Positions 1-8,273 of a stretch of DNA of 64,000 nt are shown here, in pieces. The translations under genes were made by a program, and so were the position numbers. The DNA lies in contig ONCX01000018.1 of assembly GCA_900316455.1 (NCBI GenBank), forward strand, positions 1-64,000, given 5' to 3'. The number at the start of each line of letters is the position of its first letter. The stretch's first letter is position 1. The DNA is from an uncultured Eubacteriales bacterium (lineage in GTDB: Bacteria; Bacillota; Clostridia; Oscillospirales; Acutalibacteraceae). Below the pieces are notes generated by a model. That model had not been told where the DNA came from. It did not search any database and saw nothing but the letters and a program-made list of their open reading frames with translations.

Positions 1-435
1 CATGGAAATTATTGCTAAGATGATGGAAACAACGCCGATGCCGATACCGATCCAGCCGAGAGGGGATTTCTTATTCTTGGTTGTGGCAACAATACCAAGA
101 ATTATACCGACAGCGCCAAAGATGAAGCTGCAGCAGAAAAGGCTGACGCCTGAGAAAACGATGGAGAGAATTCCGAGTGTCTTGGAATTGTCGTTTGGAA
201 CCTGTGCATACTGAGCTTGTTGCGCGTTGTACTGAAAAGGCTGCTGCTGATACTGCTGCTGCATGGGATCAGGATTCTGATAGGGCTGCTGCTGATAGGG
301 TTGCTGATAGGGCTGCTGTGTTGGATCGGGATTCTGATAAGGCTGCTGCTGATAGGGCTGCTGCTGATAAGGCTGCTGTGTGGGATCTGGAGTGGTTTGA
401 TAACCGTTAAAATTCTGATTGTTCTGATTGTCCAT
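1..435 (-). CDS. Gln/Pro-rich DUF4190-like membrane protein, C-terminus cut by window edge
   Basis: The frame is open from an ATG at 435-433 to the window edge (145 codons seen, no stop). The start follows a GAAAGG ribosome site. Residues from about 10 to 75 are low-complexity Gln/Pro/Tyr repeats of the PYQQQ type. They are followed by two hydrophobic segments around a short basic turn (KNKKS), the layout of DUF4190-type small membrane proteins. The function is unknown; the Gln-rich tail probably lies on one face of the membrane. It is a paralogue of the next gene upstream (496-981, same strand, 60 bases away), sharing the opening MDNQNNQN and the overall plan, so the pair looks like a tandem duplication. 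Start and strand are secure; the family name is less so. Confidence 0.75.
   Translation of the reverse strand, partial: MDNQNNQNFNGYQTTPDPTQQPYQQQPYQQQPYQNPDPTQQPYQQPYQQQPYQNPDPMQQQYQQQPFQYNAQQAQYAQVPNDNSKTLGILSIVFSGVSLFCCSFIFGAVGIILGIVATTKNKKSPLGWIGIGIGVVSIILAIISM
240..385. repeat. Tandem Gln/Pro codon repeats inside the Q-rich gene
   Basis: The plus strand shows repeated GGCTGCTGCTGATAG-like units, which on the minus strand read as CAG/CCT/TAT codons (Gln, Pro, Tyr). A weaker version occurs at about 840-920 in the neighbouring paralogue. Such repeats can change length by slippage; the sequence does not show whether they do. Confidence 0.7.
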
Positions 436-495
436 TTGTAAATTCCTTTCAGTTAAGAATAATATTCAAGCAAAATGCCTGTTTACAATAAAAAA

Positions 496-981
496 TTAGA
501 ATCTCATGACGATGAGTCCGTATAAGTTTTTCATAAGTTGATCTATTTGCTCGTCAGAATATGCTCCGGACATTTCAAGGAACGATCTGTATCGATCCGG
601 ATTAAGCGCGAGGTAAATAACGAAGCAAAGGAAAGCAAACATAATAACGCTTATAGCAAGACCTACCCATGAAACGGCGGATTTCTTATTACGAATAACG
701 CCGATAAGAGCAAGTATCAATCCGACAGGAGAAAGATATGAACAGCTGATAATGGGAAGAACTATGGCAAGAATGCCGAGCACGATGCTTTTGTGTTTTG
801 TCTCCTGCTGCAAAGGCACTTGATAGGGGTTGTAGGGAATCTGCTGATAAGGCTGCTGGTAAGGCTGCTGAACGGGCTGCTGTTGAACGGGCTGCTGCTG
901 AATAGGCTGCTGTGTAGGATTGGGCGACGGCTGATAGCCGTTAAAATTTGTGTAGCCGTTTTGATTGTTTTGATTGTCCAT
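496..981 (-). CDS. Gln/Pro-rich DUF4190-like membrane protein
   Basis: A complete 161-residue protein whose ATG follows a GAAAGGACT ribosome site. Residues 1-60 are Gln/Pro-rich, and about 65-130 hold two transmembrane segments separated by RNKKS. An extra-membrane tail of about 30 residues follows (NPDRYRSFLEMSG). It shares its opening and plan with the partial gene at 1-435, but the membrane segments have diverged and the tail is specific to this copy. A promoter at 1034-1062 serves it, back to back with the yebC promoter. No catalytic motif is seen. The HtrA protein at 10917-12182 has a similar Gln-rich, probably cytoplasmic N-terminus, so such tails may be a habit of this organism. Confidence 0.75.
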   Translation of the reverse strand: MDNQNNQNGYTNFNGYQPSPNPTQQPIQQQPVQQQPVQQPYQQPYQQIPYNPYQVPLQQETKHKSIVLGILAIVLPIISCSYLSPVGLILALIGVIRNKKSAVSWVGLAISVIMFAFLCFVIYLALNPDRYRSFLEMSGAYSDEQIDQLMKNLYGLIVMRF

Positions 982-1033
982 CTTTGAAAGTCCTTTCTAT
1001 TGTCAAATAATCAAGCACATAATGCTTACAATA

Positions 1034-1062
1034 ATTATATCAAAAAAAATACTGTTTGTAAA
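1034..1062 (-). promoter_or_regulatory. Promoter of the Q-rich membrane protein genes
   Basis: On the minus strand, TTTACA and TATAAT are separated by 17 bases, about 50 bases upstream of the start at 981. Confidence 0.6.
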
Positions 1063-1152
1063 TATATAAAAAGAAAAAATATGTATGATTTATATTATTT
1101 TTTTAATGATCGCCTTTGATTTTTGTCCTAATTCAAAAAAATAAAATAGTGC

Positions 1153-1181
1153 TTGCCAAACAGTCCTAACAGTATTATAAT
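1153..1181 (+). promoter_or_regulatory. Promoter of yebC
   Basis: TTGCCA, a 17-base spacer and TATAAT end 43 bases before the yebC start codon, with a clear ribosome site in between. Confidence 0.7.
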
Positions 1182-1224
1182 TATAAAGATTGATTTATAA
1201 AAAAATGCAGGAGGTATTATTCCA

Positions 1225-1962
1225 ATGTCAGGTCATTCCAAATGGAGTACAATCAAAAGAAAGAAAGAGAAGATCGACGGAGCAAGGGCAAAGATATTCA
1301 CCAAGATCGGACGTGAGATAGCAATAGCGGTACGTGAAGGCGGAAGTGCTGATCCGGGTGCAAACGCCAAGCTTCGCGACTGCATTGCGAAGGCAAAGGC
1401 GAACAACGTCCCTAATGATAACATAGAGCGAATAATCAAGAAGGCTTCCGGTGAAAACGACGGCAAGACCTATGAATCCCTCACATATGAAGGATACGGA
1501 CCGAGCGGTATTGCCGTGATAGTGGAGACTCTCACCGACAACCGTAACAGGACGGCAGCTGATCTCAGGCATTATTTCGATAAATTCGGGGGCAATTTAG
1601 GAACAACAGGCTGCGTTTCGTTTATGTTCAATGAAAAGGGCGTTATCGTCATAGATAACGAGGACGGCGAGATAGACGAGGATCAGATGATGGAAGATGC
1701 ACTTGAGTCCGGATGCTCCGATTTTCAGGCGGAGGGCGACGCATTTGAGATATATACTGAACCCGCCGATTTCAGCGCGGTTGTAGCGGCGCTTGAGGAA
1801 AAAGGCTATACATTTGTTTCAGCCGACGTTGAACAGGTTCCGGACACATATTCCTCAATAGACGACGAGGAAGCGGCGGTCAAAATGCAGAAGCTGCTGG
1901 ATATGCTCGAAGATAACGACGACGTGCAGAACGTATTCCATAACTGGGAAAACGCTGAATAA
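1225..1962 (+). CDS. yebC: YebC/PmpR family regulator (TACO1 family)
   Basis: A 245-residue protein, the usual family length, opening with the diagnostic [14 protein letters not shown] segment. Three conserved blocks follow: a basic helical N-terminal domain (about 1-75) including [15 protein letters not shown], the central [14 protein letters not shown] block, and an acidic C-terminal third. Members have been described as DNA-binding regulators and, more recently, as factors that help ribosomes through difficult stretches such as prolines; which applies here cannot be read from sequence. The ATG follows GCAGGAGGT. It is monocistronic, with its own promoter upstream and a tRNA promoter just downstream. 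Confidence 0.95.
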   Translation: MSGHSKWSTIKRKKEKIDGARAKIFTKIGREIAIAVREGGSADPGANAKLRDCIAKAKANNVPNDNIERIIKKASGENDGKTYESLTYEGYGPSGIAVIVETLTDNRNRTAADLRHYFDKFGGNLGTTGCVSFMFNEKGVIVIDNEDGEIDEDQMMEDALESGCSDFQAEGDAFEIYTEPADFSAVVAALEEKGYTFVSADVEQVPDTYSSIDDEEAAVKMQKLLDMLEDNDDVQNVFHNWENAE

Positions 1963-2014
1963 AGAAACAGTAACAGACAATTAATAAAAAAAATAAAAAA
2001 TCCGAAAAAAAAAC

Positions 2015-2043
2015 TTGACATTCCAACTGCACTGTGTTATACT
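2015..2043 (+). promoter_or_regulatory. Promoter of the tRNA pair
   Basis: A perfect TTGACA, 17-base spacer and TATACT lie 20 bases upstream of the first base of tRNA-Ala. This is typical for stable RNA genes. Confidence 0.85.
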
Positions 2044-2063
2044 TTAGAAGCTGTCGAAAGCAC

Positions 2064-2139
2064 GGGGCATTAGCGCAGTTGGGAGCGCGTTTGAATGGCA
2101 TTCAAAAGGTCAGGGGTTCGACTCCCCTATGCTCCACCA
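2064..2139 (+). tRNA. tRNA-Ala (anticodon GGC)
   Basis: A 76-base cloverleaf with encoded CCA. The acceptor stem GGGGCAT pairs with ATGCTCC and has the G3-U70 pair that marks alanine tRNAs. The anticodon stem TTTGA/TCAAA closes the seven-base loop ATGGCAT, which reads GGC. The T arm is AGGGG-TTCGACT-CCCCT. Confidence 0.95.
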
Positions 2140-2140
2140 T

Positions 2141-2227
2141 GCCGGTGTGATGGAATTGGCAGACGTGCCGGACTCAAAATCCGGTGGTAGCGATACCGTA
2201 CCGGTTCGACCCCGGTCACCGGCACCA
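2141..2227 (+). tRNA. tRNA-Leu (anticodon CAA)
   Basis: An 87-base class II tRNA with encoded CCA, one base after tRNA-Ala and co-transcribed with it. The acceptor stem is GCCGGTG/CACCGGC. The anticodon stem CCGGA/TCCGG closes loop CTCAAAA (anticodon CAA). A long variable arm (TGGTAGCGATACCGT) fits leucine. Confidence 0.95.
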
Positions 2228-2234
2228 GTTCAGT

Positions 2235-2290
2235 AATAGAGAATAGCGTGTTTCATATGCAGTGATACAGCTATTCTCTATTATTTTTAT
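2235..2290 (+). terminator. Terminator after the tRNA pair
   Basis: A perfect 13-bp stem (AATAGAGAATAGC with its complement) at 2235-2247 and 2270-2282 is followed by ATTTTTAT. It ends the tRNA transcript just before the next gene. Confidence 0.65.
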
Positions 2291-2320
2291 AAAATTACTG
2301 AAGTCAGGAGTGGAAACGCA

Positions 2321-2944
2321 ATGATAAAGATTGAGCGCACAAGCGTTATGAACTTGGAAAACGCGATCAGAGGCGCGAGAAACCCGATGAACAGCTGGGC
2401 GAGAAGCGATAGCTTCTATGACGCGGAGGGAAATTATGTGCTTGGCCCCAATGACCTCGACCTTGCCCGCAGACTTCGCAGGGCAGGAAGCGATCATCGC
2501 AAGTATCTCAGGCAGGTATTTGTCTCTGTGGATATTACTGCTCCGATGTACTGGTGGAAGGAATACGATACCTACAAGGTTGCGACTGTTGCCAATTCAA
2601 CGAGCACCATGCATAAAATAACGAGCAAGCAATTCAGTATAGACGATTTCAGCCATGATCATATGACTCCGGATACTGAAAAATTCATGCAGATAATTGT
2701 CGATGAGCTGGAGAAAATCCGATTGAGATATCTTGAAACAGGAAACAAAAATGACTGGTATGATATCATACAGCTTTTGCCGTCGAGTTATAATCAGATG
2801 AGGACCTGTTCCTTTAATTACGAAACGCTTATCAACATATATTATGCCCGCAAAGATCACAAGCTCACCGAGTGGCATACATTCTGCGACTGGATACTTT
2901 CACTGCCTTATGCAAATGAACTTATAGTTTGCGCCGATGAATAA
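2321..2944 (+). CDS. Unrecognised protein, possible distant ThyX-like fold
   Basis: A 207-residue soluble protein; ATG with AGGAG upstream. It is rich in charged and aromatic residues: around residues 50-100 it has RRLRRAGSDHRKYLRQ, then YWWKEYDTYKV and NSTSTMHK. Near the C-terminus is NYETLINIYYARKDHKLTEW, then a Trp-containing helix. The ordering, and the late helix with Arg and His before a TEW motif, faintly recall flavin-dependent thymidylate synthases (ThyX). The ThyX signature RHRxxSxNxxSxRY is not present, so I do not claim the activity. It sits alone between the tRNA terminator and its own terminator. Similar proteins seem to occur in Clostridia and their phages, but that is recollection, not a search. 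Confidence 0.6.
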   Translation: MIKIERTSVMNLENAIRGARNPMNSWARSDSFYDAEGNYVLGPNDLDLARRLRRAGSDHRKYLRQVFVSVDITAPMYWWKEYDTYKVATVANSTSTMHKITSKQFSIDDFSHDHMTPDTEKFMQIIVDELEKIRLRYLETGNKNDWYDIIQLLPSSYNQMRTCSFNYETLINIYYARKDHKLTEWHTFCDWILSLPYANELIVCADE

Positions 2945-2970
2945 TTGAATAAGGGTCTCTTGGATTAAAA

Positions 2971-3006
2971 ATCTGCCGTGTATGGAGAAGCACGGCGGAT
3001 TTTTTT
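2971..3006 (+). terminator. Terminator
   Basis: ATCTGCCGTG and CACGGCGGAT form a stem (one G-U pair) around a ten-base loop, followed by six Ts. It lies 27 bases after the stop of the gene ending at 2944. Confidence 0.85.
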
Positions 3007-3106
3007 AAAAAAATGCCTGAATAATCAAAAAAATCCTTAAAACTCCTTTTCTTTTTGTAAAAACCGTGTTATAATATAAAAAAATATCCGAAAGGAGCAA
3101 TTAATT

Positions 3107-4360
3107 ATGAAAAAAATCAGACGAGTATTATCACTGCTTATTGTGGCTGCTATGCTATCCGCCATTGCCGGCTGCCAAAAGGAGGTAACATCCGAGGATC
3201 TTATGACAGACGTTGCGGAAACTGACGCCTCTGCGGTTTACCTTGACGATAAATTCTGTTCACATTATTCGGACGCGGCATTTGCGATGCTTAACAACGA
3301 ATATAAAACAGACGGTCCGAATATAGTAATTTCACCGCTTGCCACATTCTACAATCTTTCCTTGCTTGCCAACGGAGCTTCGGGAAATACAAAATCTCAG
3401 ATGACTCAGGTTGTATGCAATAAGGTCTTTGATACTGATACGCTTAACACCTATATGCATTCAATCAGCGATAAAATGGTAAATACTGACACAACAAAAT
3501 TCTACTTCAAGAATGCGCTGTGGTTTAATTCTGATAAAAATTCAACACCGTCAGATGAATTCCTGTCAATAGCGAAATCATATTATGACGCTTCGGCTTT
3601 CAAGGATTCGTTTAGCGGAGGAGTCCTTGACAATATGAACAACTGGGCTTCAAATTCGACGGATATGTATACCGAGCATATTGTCACTGAAATTCCCAAG
3701 GAGGCTCCGCTTTATCTGACAAGCATAGCTACAATCGACGCAGACTGGGAATCTCCGATATCTCCTCAGAACGTATTGGACGGCAAATTTACCACGTCCC
3801 AAGCGGAAGAACAGGACGTTCGCATGATGACGAGCTATGAAACTATTTACATCGAAAATACGGAAATACACGGATTTATCAAGAAGTATGCCGGAGAGAA
3901 CTACGCGTTTCTTGCGCTTATACCGACAAACGAAAACGTTCCCATTTCAAGGTTTGTACAGCTGTTTTCAGACGGCGGGTATTATTTTGACTATGTATGC
4001 AAGAATATACAATACAGAACCGTTGACGCGAGCATTCCGAAATTCTCATTTGAAAATAAGAGCAGCATGAAAAAGACGCTTGAGGATTTGGATTCAGAAG
4101 AGATGTTCAGCGCCGAATCTTCGGGTCTTGACAAAATAGGCACATGCGACGGAAAAATGTATCTCGGCGATCTCAGCGTAAGTACGGGAATAACTGTTAC
4201 CGAAAAAGGCACAAGCAGAGGAACCGGCGCGAATATTGGAAACACGGATATAGGAACTAACGTAATCCCTGTATCGCTCGACCGTCCGTTTATATTTGCC
4301 GTCATAGACGCAAAAAGATATATCCCGTTGATTTTGGGAGTTGTAAATTCTGTAGAATGA
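3107..4360 (+). CDS. Serpin-family lipoprotein (protease inhibitor)
   Basis: A 417-residue protein beginning with a lipoprotein signal peptide (SAIAGC, Cys23), so it should be anchored outside the cell membrane. The serpin core follows: NIVISPLATFYNLSLLANGA near residue 68, then shutter and sheet segments. The reactive-centre region begins with EKGT at 366-369, and the C-terminal LDRPFIFAVID block ends by LGVVN. Serpins trap serine or cysteine proteases by inserting the cleaved loop into a sheet. The hinge after EKGT reads SRGTGANIG rather than the Ala-rich canonical form, so inhibitory capacity is uncertain. The gene is monocistronic, between two terminators. Gut Clostridia carry comparable secreted serpins. 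Confidence 0.88.
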   Translation: MKKIRRVLSLLIVAAMLSAIAGCQKEVTSEDLMTDVAETDASAVYLDDKFCSHYSDAAFAMLNNEYKTDGPNIVISPLATFYNLSLLANGASGNTKSQMTQVVCNKVFDTDTLNTYMHSISDKMVNTDTTKFYFKNALWFNSDKNSTPSDEFLSIAKSYYDASAFKDSFSGGVLDNMNNWASNSTDMYTEHIVTEIPKEAPLYLTSIATIDADWESPISPQNVLDGKFTTSQAEEQDVRMMTSYETIYIENTEIHGFIKKYAGENYAFLALIPTNENVPISRFVQLFSDGGYYFDYVCKNIQYRTVDASIPKFSFENKSSMKKTLEDLDSEEMFSAESSGLDKIGTCDGKMYLGDLSVSTGITVTEKGTSRGTGANIGNTDIGTNVIPVSLDRPFIFAVIDAKRYIPLILGVVNSVE

Positions 4361-4410
4361 TCAAAATGAATTTTTAATTCTAAATTTTTTGCTTACTAAG
4401 GAATGCCGTG

Positions 4411-4444
4411 AAAGCCGATATCGTTGTTTGCGGATATCGGCTTT
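4411..4444 (+). terminator. Terminator after the serpin gene
   Basis: AAAGCCGATATC and GATATCGGCTTT make a perfect 12-bp stem with a ten-base loop. The trailing T tract is poor (CGCCAATATTTTTC), so termination may be moderate. The ATG at 4424 falls in its loop, which argues against that codon starting the next gene. Confidence 0.65.
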
Positions 4445-4501
4445 CGCCAATATTTTTCTAATTCTGGCTGTTTTATTTTTTGGAGAGGAAGTGAACGACG
4501 G

Positions 4502-6694
4502 GTGATAGTTGCTATGCAAGTCTTTGAGGATTCTTGGTGGCAGATCGCATGGGAAACTATACGTGGATTCTTTGTTTCTCTGGGTGACTTTACAGCTGTT
4601 GCAAGATGGGTCATACCTGTCATAGCGTTTTTTATTCTTTTCCGGTGCATAAGATCTATGCTGTCCGGACATGAAGCGCCTGAGGTCTGGGCTTATCTTG
4701 ACGTTGACGGGTATGGCAGACTTCCGGTCAGCCATTGGGAGAACACAATAGGCAGGGCTCAGTCAAGTGACATTGTGATTGATTTTCCTACGATATCGCG
4801 TTCACATGCCGTGCTTATCCGTGACGAAAACAAGCGCTGGACTATATCAGATCTCGGATCGACCGGCGGATTGACAGTCAACGGCAAGAAGATAGACGGA
4901 ACCGCAGCTCTGCCGGCGGGCAGCACATTAAAATTTGCTGACGTCGAAGCGAGATTTCTTGTGACGCGTCCGAGAGGCTCACAGAGAGAGACAAATAAAC
5001 GCCTTCTGAGAAAGCTTCGCCCTGTAAATACTCTCCTTTTGCTGAGTGTTTTTATGCTGCTTACGGTTGCCGAGCTTTACTGGAGCGCAAAGGTTGATGA
5101 CACGTCGGTGTTCATATGCTATGGCGGACTGTTTGTACTGATGTGGGCATACTATATTGTAATGCGTATTCTGGTCAAGACCGGTATTGAAGTTGAAATG
5201 CTGGCATTCTTCCTATCGACAATAGGCTTTTCAGTGGCGGCGTCGTCGAATCCGGGGGAGCTTTACAAGCAGTTTTTCGCGTTTCTTCTGGGCTTTGGAC
5301 TTTTCGTTATGTTAGGCTGGTTCCTGCGTGACCTGAAAAGAATTACGTCTGTCAAGCTTCAGGTGATGATTGCCACAGTCGGACTGCTTATGTTCAATAT
5401 TATTTTCGGGCAGACCAAAAACGGCGCAAAGAACTGGATATCCATCGGCGGTGTATCGCTGCAGCCTTCCGAGCTTGTGAAGATTGCGTTTGTGTTTATC
5501 GGCGCGGCGACGCTTGATATCCTGCTTACCAAAAGGAATCTTGCGTATTTTATAGGATTTTCCGGAGTATGTATCGGAGCGCTTGCGCTGATGGGAGATT
5601 TCGGAACCGCGGCAATATTCTTTGTAGCGTTCGTTGTCATAGCGTTTATGCGTTCAGGGGATTTCTCAACCATTGCCCTTATCTGCGCGACGGTTGTTTT
5701 TGGAATTATGCTTGTGCTTAAATTCAAGCCGTATGTTGCGAGAAGATTTGCAATCTGGGGACACGCATGGGAAGATCCGTACAATTTAGGCTATCAGCAG
5801 ACCCGTACAATGTCAGCCTCAGCGAGCGGGGGTCTTGCGGGAGTTGGTATAGGAAGCGGGTGGCTCCGCCGCGTTGTTGCTGCCGATACAGACCTTGTTT
5901 TCGGCGTGGTATGTGAGGAATGGGGACTGCTGATTGCGGTTATTGCTGTTATCTGTATCTGCGCTCTTGCGGCTTTTACGATAAAGAGCGCTGCAAACGG
6001 GCGTTCTTCATTCTACGTGATTGCTGCGTGTGCCGCAGTAAGCATGATGGTTTTCCAGACAATACTGAATACGTTAGGCTCTGTTGACGTTCTTCCGCTG
6101 ACCGGCGTTACATTCCCGTTTGTTTCAAACGGCGGTTCGAGCATGCTTTCCAGCTGGGGACTTCTTGCATTTGTAAAGGCGGCAGACACACGCCGCAACG
6201 CAAGCTTTGCAGCCGCGAGGGAGAGCTTCAAGGTTCGCATACAGAGCGGCGAGGGTCTGACCGACAGCTCCGGACAGCCGCTTCCCGAAGTAAAGAATAT
6301 GATAGGTCGGAGCGAATACGATTTTAGCAAATTAGGACAGATTGCCGAACGGATCAGAATAAAACTTATCGACAAGGGTATTATCAAGCCCGAAGCAAAC
6401 GTTGACTATACTGAGCCTGTTCCGGAAAATACAGAGGGAATGGTGGAGCTTGACGACAGAAAATTTGCCGCTGACGATGTGATATATTCCGATCCGACAA
6501 AAAATCCTGAGTATCAGGCGAAAATAAATGCGGCAATGCAGGCTCCGTCAATTCCAAGGCAGGAGACTACACCTGATCCGTCGGCATTTGAGCGGGTCGG
6601 AGAAAATTCATCGGTCAAGAGGCGCAGGAGACATTCGTATACAGATGATGACAGCGGCAGTGAGGATTACATTGGCAGCCGCCGCAGGCATTGA
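4502..6694 (+). CDS. FHA-domain / SEDS (FtsW/RodA/SpoVE) fusion protein
   Basis: About 730 residues from GTG 4502 (GGAGAGG is 13 bases upstream; ATG 4514 is the alternative). A first transmembrane helix (about 30-52) is followed by an FHA domain at about 74-154. Its phosphothreonine-binding signature is intact: GR, SRSHA and the later Asn. A ten-helix SEDS glycosyltransferase domain follows at about 165-565, with the family blocks NWISIGG-QPSELVK, GDFGTA, SGGLAGVGIGSG, and TGVTFPFVSNGGSS. The tail is charged and ends RRRRH. SEDS proteins polymerise lipid II into glycan strands with a partner class B PBP, here the next gene 15 bases downstream. The FHA domain implies control by Ser/Thr phosphorylation. 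Which process it serves (elongation, division or cortex) cannot be fixed. Confidence 0.9.
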   Translation: MIVAMQVFEDSWWQIAWETIRGFFVSLGDFTAVARWVIPVIAFFILFRCIRSMLSGHEAPEVWAYLDVDGYGRLPVSHWENTIGRAQSSDIVIDFPTISRSHAVLIRDENKRWTISDLGSTGGLTVNGKKIDGTAALPAGSTLKFADVEARFLVTRPRGSQRETNKRLLRKLRPVNTLLLLSVFMLLTVAELYWSAKVDDTSVFICYGGLFVLMWAYYIVMRILVKTGIEVEMLAFFLSTIGFSVAASSNPGELYKQFFAFLLGFGLFVMLGWFLRDLKRITSVKLQVMIATVGLLMFNIIFGQTKNGAKNWISIGGVSLQPSELVKIAFVFIGAATLDILLTKRNLAYFIGFSGVCIGALALMGDFGTAAIFFVAFVVIAFMRSGDFSTIALICATVVFGIMLVLKFKPYVARRFAIWGHAWEDPYNLGYQQTRTMSASASGGLAGVGIGSGWLRRVVAADTDLVFGVVCEEWGLLIAVIAVICICALAAFTIKSAANGRSSFYVIAACAAVSMMVFQTILNTLGSVDVLPLTGVTFPFVSNGGSSMLSSWGLLAFVKAADTRRNASFAAARESFKVRIQSGEGLTDSSGQPLPEVKNMIGRSEYDFSKLGQIAERIRIKLIDKGIIKPEANVDYTEPVPENTEGMVELDDRKFAADDVIYSDPTKNPEYQAKINAAMQAPSIPRQETTPDPSAFERVGENSSVKRRRRHSYTDDDSGSEDYIGSRRRH

Positions 6695-6709
6695 CAGGAG
6701 GTGGCGTGA

Positions 6710-8104
6710 TTGAAAAAGGTTCAAAGACGTGCGCTGAGCGTTATGCTAATAATATTATGTCTTATGGGCGGCGTAGGATATTTTACATTCAGGTTCTTTA
6801 CCGAGGGTGAAAAATGGGTCAATTTTACTGCTAACAGACATGTCTACAATAATGGCGTGATTATTGACGGCGCAATATATGATAATGCCGGCAACGCGCT
6901 TCTCGATACTGTGGACGGCAAGAGAAAATACAGTGACGATGAAGACGTAAGATGCGCCACTATGCACATTATCGGCGATAAAAAGAGCAATGTGGCGACG
7001 TCAATTCAAAAAGTCTATGCAGACAGACTGGTTGGCTTCAATATCATCACAGGCATGTTTTCCACAACCGTTTCGGGAAACAAGATATTCACGACGCTTG
7101 ATTCCGACGTCTGCGCTGAGGCGTACAGGCAGTTAAAGGACAAAAAGGGCGCAATATGCGTATTCAATTACAAGACAGGCGAGGTTATATGTCTTGTAAG
7201 CACACCCACCTATGATCCGGAAAATCCTCCCGTAATAAACGACGGGGACGACAGGTATGACGGAGTTTTCATTAATCGCGCCATATCGTCGAGATTTACT
7301 CCAGGATCCGTTTACAAGACGGTTACTGCGGCAGCCGCTATCGACTGCATTCCTGATATCGACCAGCAGCAATTCAACTGCCAGCATGAATTTGTTGTAA
7401 ACGGTCAGAAAGTAGTCTGTTCCGGAACACACCATAAAGAGAGCTTCAATGACGCGCTGAGAAATTCCTGCAATGTGGCTTTCGGCGAAATATCCATGCA
7501 GTTGGGCTGGGAGAATACCGATGAATACGCCCGCAAGCTTGGGATTACCACAAGTCACAGCCTTAGCGGAATTCCCACGATAAAGGGAAAGGTCGCCTCG
7601 TCGGGCGGGCAGAATGAGCTTGCTTGGACCGGAATCGGGCAAAATACAGACGAGGTAAGTCCTTTCACTATGATGAGATATATGGGTATCATTGCGAACG
7701 GAGGAATATGCAACGAACCGTATATTGTGGAAAAGATGACAACAGGATCAGGTATACCGCTGAATTTCGACAAACAAAGCGAATCGGTCCGTGTACTGAA
7801 GCAATCTACGGCTGATAAGCTTTCAGACATGATGCGTTTAGCGGTCATATATAATTACGGCGAAAGGAATTTCCCATCGGGAATGGAATTTTGTGGCAAG
7901 ACCGGAACTGCGGAGCTTGACGGTAAAAAGAAATCTCACGCATGGTTCGTCGGCTTTACACGCAATGAGAAATACCCTTACGCATTCGCTGTTGTTGTGC
8001 AGAACGGAGGCAGTGGATATTCCGTGTCACGTCCTATCGCGGCAAAAGTAATGGCGGCTGTGAAAAAAAAGGTTGACAGCATGGAGATATCTACTGAGAA
8101 TTAA
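6710..8104 (+). CDS. Class B penicillin-binding protein (transpeptidase)
   Basis: 464 residues from TTG 6710, preceded by AGGAGGTGG. One N-terminal membrane anchor (about 9-30) is followed by a short dimerisation region and a transpeptidase domain. All three active-site motifs are present: S200-V-Y-K203, S253-C-N255 and K397-T-G399. The protein is short compared with typical PBP2 or FtsI (about 600 or more) because the N-terminal pedestal is reduced, as in actinobacterial PbpA. It cross-links the glycan made by the SEDS partner encoded just upstream. The pair resembles RodA-PbpA arrangements. No terminator is apparent, but the next gene has its own promoter. Confidence 0.92.
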   Translation: MKKVQRRALSVMLIILCLMGGVGYFTFRFFTEGEKWVNFTANRHVYNNGVIIDGAIYDNAGNALLDTVDGKRKYSDDEDVRCATMHIIGDKKSNVATSIQKVYADRLVGFNIITGMFSTTVSGNKIFTTLDSDVCAEAYRQLKDKKGAICVFNYKTGEVICLVSTPTYDPENPPVINDGDDRYDGVFINRAISSRFTPGSVYKTVTAAAAIDCIPDIDQQQFNCQHEFVVNGQKVVCSGTHHKESFNDALRNSCNVAFGEISMQLGWENTDEYARKLGITTSHSLSGIPTIKGKVASSGGQNELAWTGIGQNTDEVSPFTMMRYMGIIANGGICNEPYIVEKMTTGSGIPLNFDKQSESVRVLKQSTADKLSDMMRLAVIYNYGERNFPSGMEFCGKTGTAELDGKKKSHAWFVGFTRNEKYPYAFAVVVQNGGSGYSVSRPIAAKVMAAVKKKVDSMEISTEN

Positions 8105-8151
8105 TAATAACAAAAAAAATCAGAAAAAATCTATATAATTCATAAAAACTA

Positions 8152-8180
8152 TTGACAAAAATGCTTTTCGGGTGTATTAT
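8152..8180 (+). promoter_or_regulatory. Promoter of the sigma-factor gene
   Basis: TTGACA, 17 bases, TATTAT, about 95 bases upstream of the start at 8274. Confidence 0.75.
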
Positions 8181-8273
8181 GTAAATGCGTTATTAATGAA
8201 TCCTTAAATGCACGTTCATAATCACCGAATTAAGTTTTTCTAATCGGTTTTTAACGAGAAGGAGGCAAGGCAA

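Noticed and set aside
240..385. Possible CRISPR-like repeats
   Set aside because: The units are contiguous CAG/CTG-rich codon repeats without spacers, inside a coding region.
217..441. Leucine-rich plus-strand open frame near the left edge
   Set aside because: It is the complement of the Gln/Pro codon repeats of the minus-strand gene.
2064..2227. tRNA genes as an element insertion site
   Set aside because: No duplicated tRNA 3' end was found downstream and no integrase is near.
4424..4501. ATG 4424 as the start of the FHA-SEDS gene
   Set aside because: The codon sits in the loop of the serpin terminator and has no ribosome site; GTG 4502 or ATG 4514 is better.
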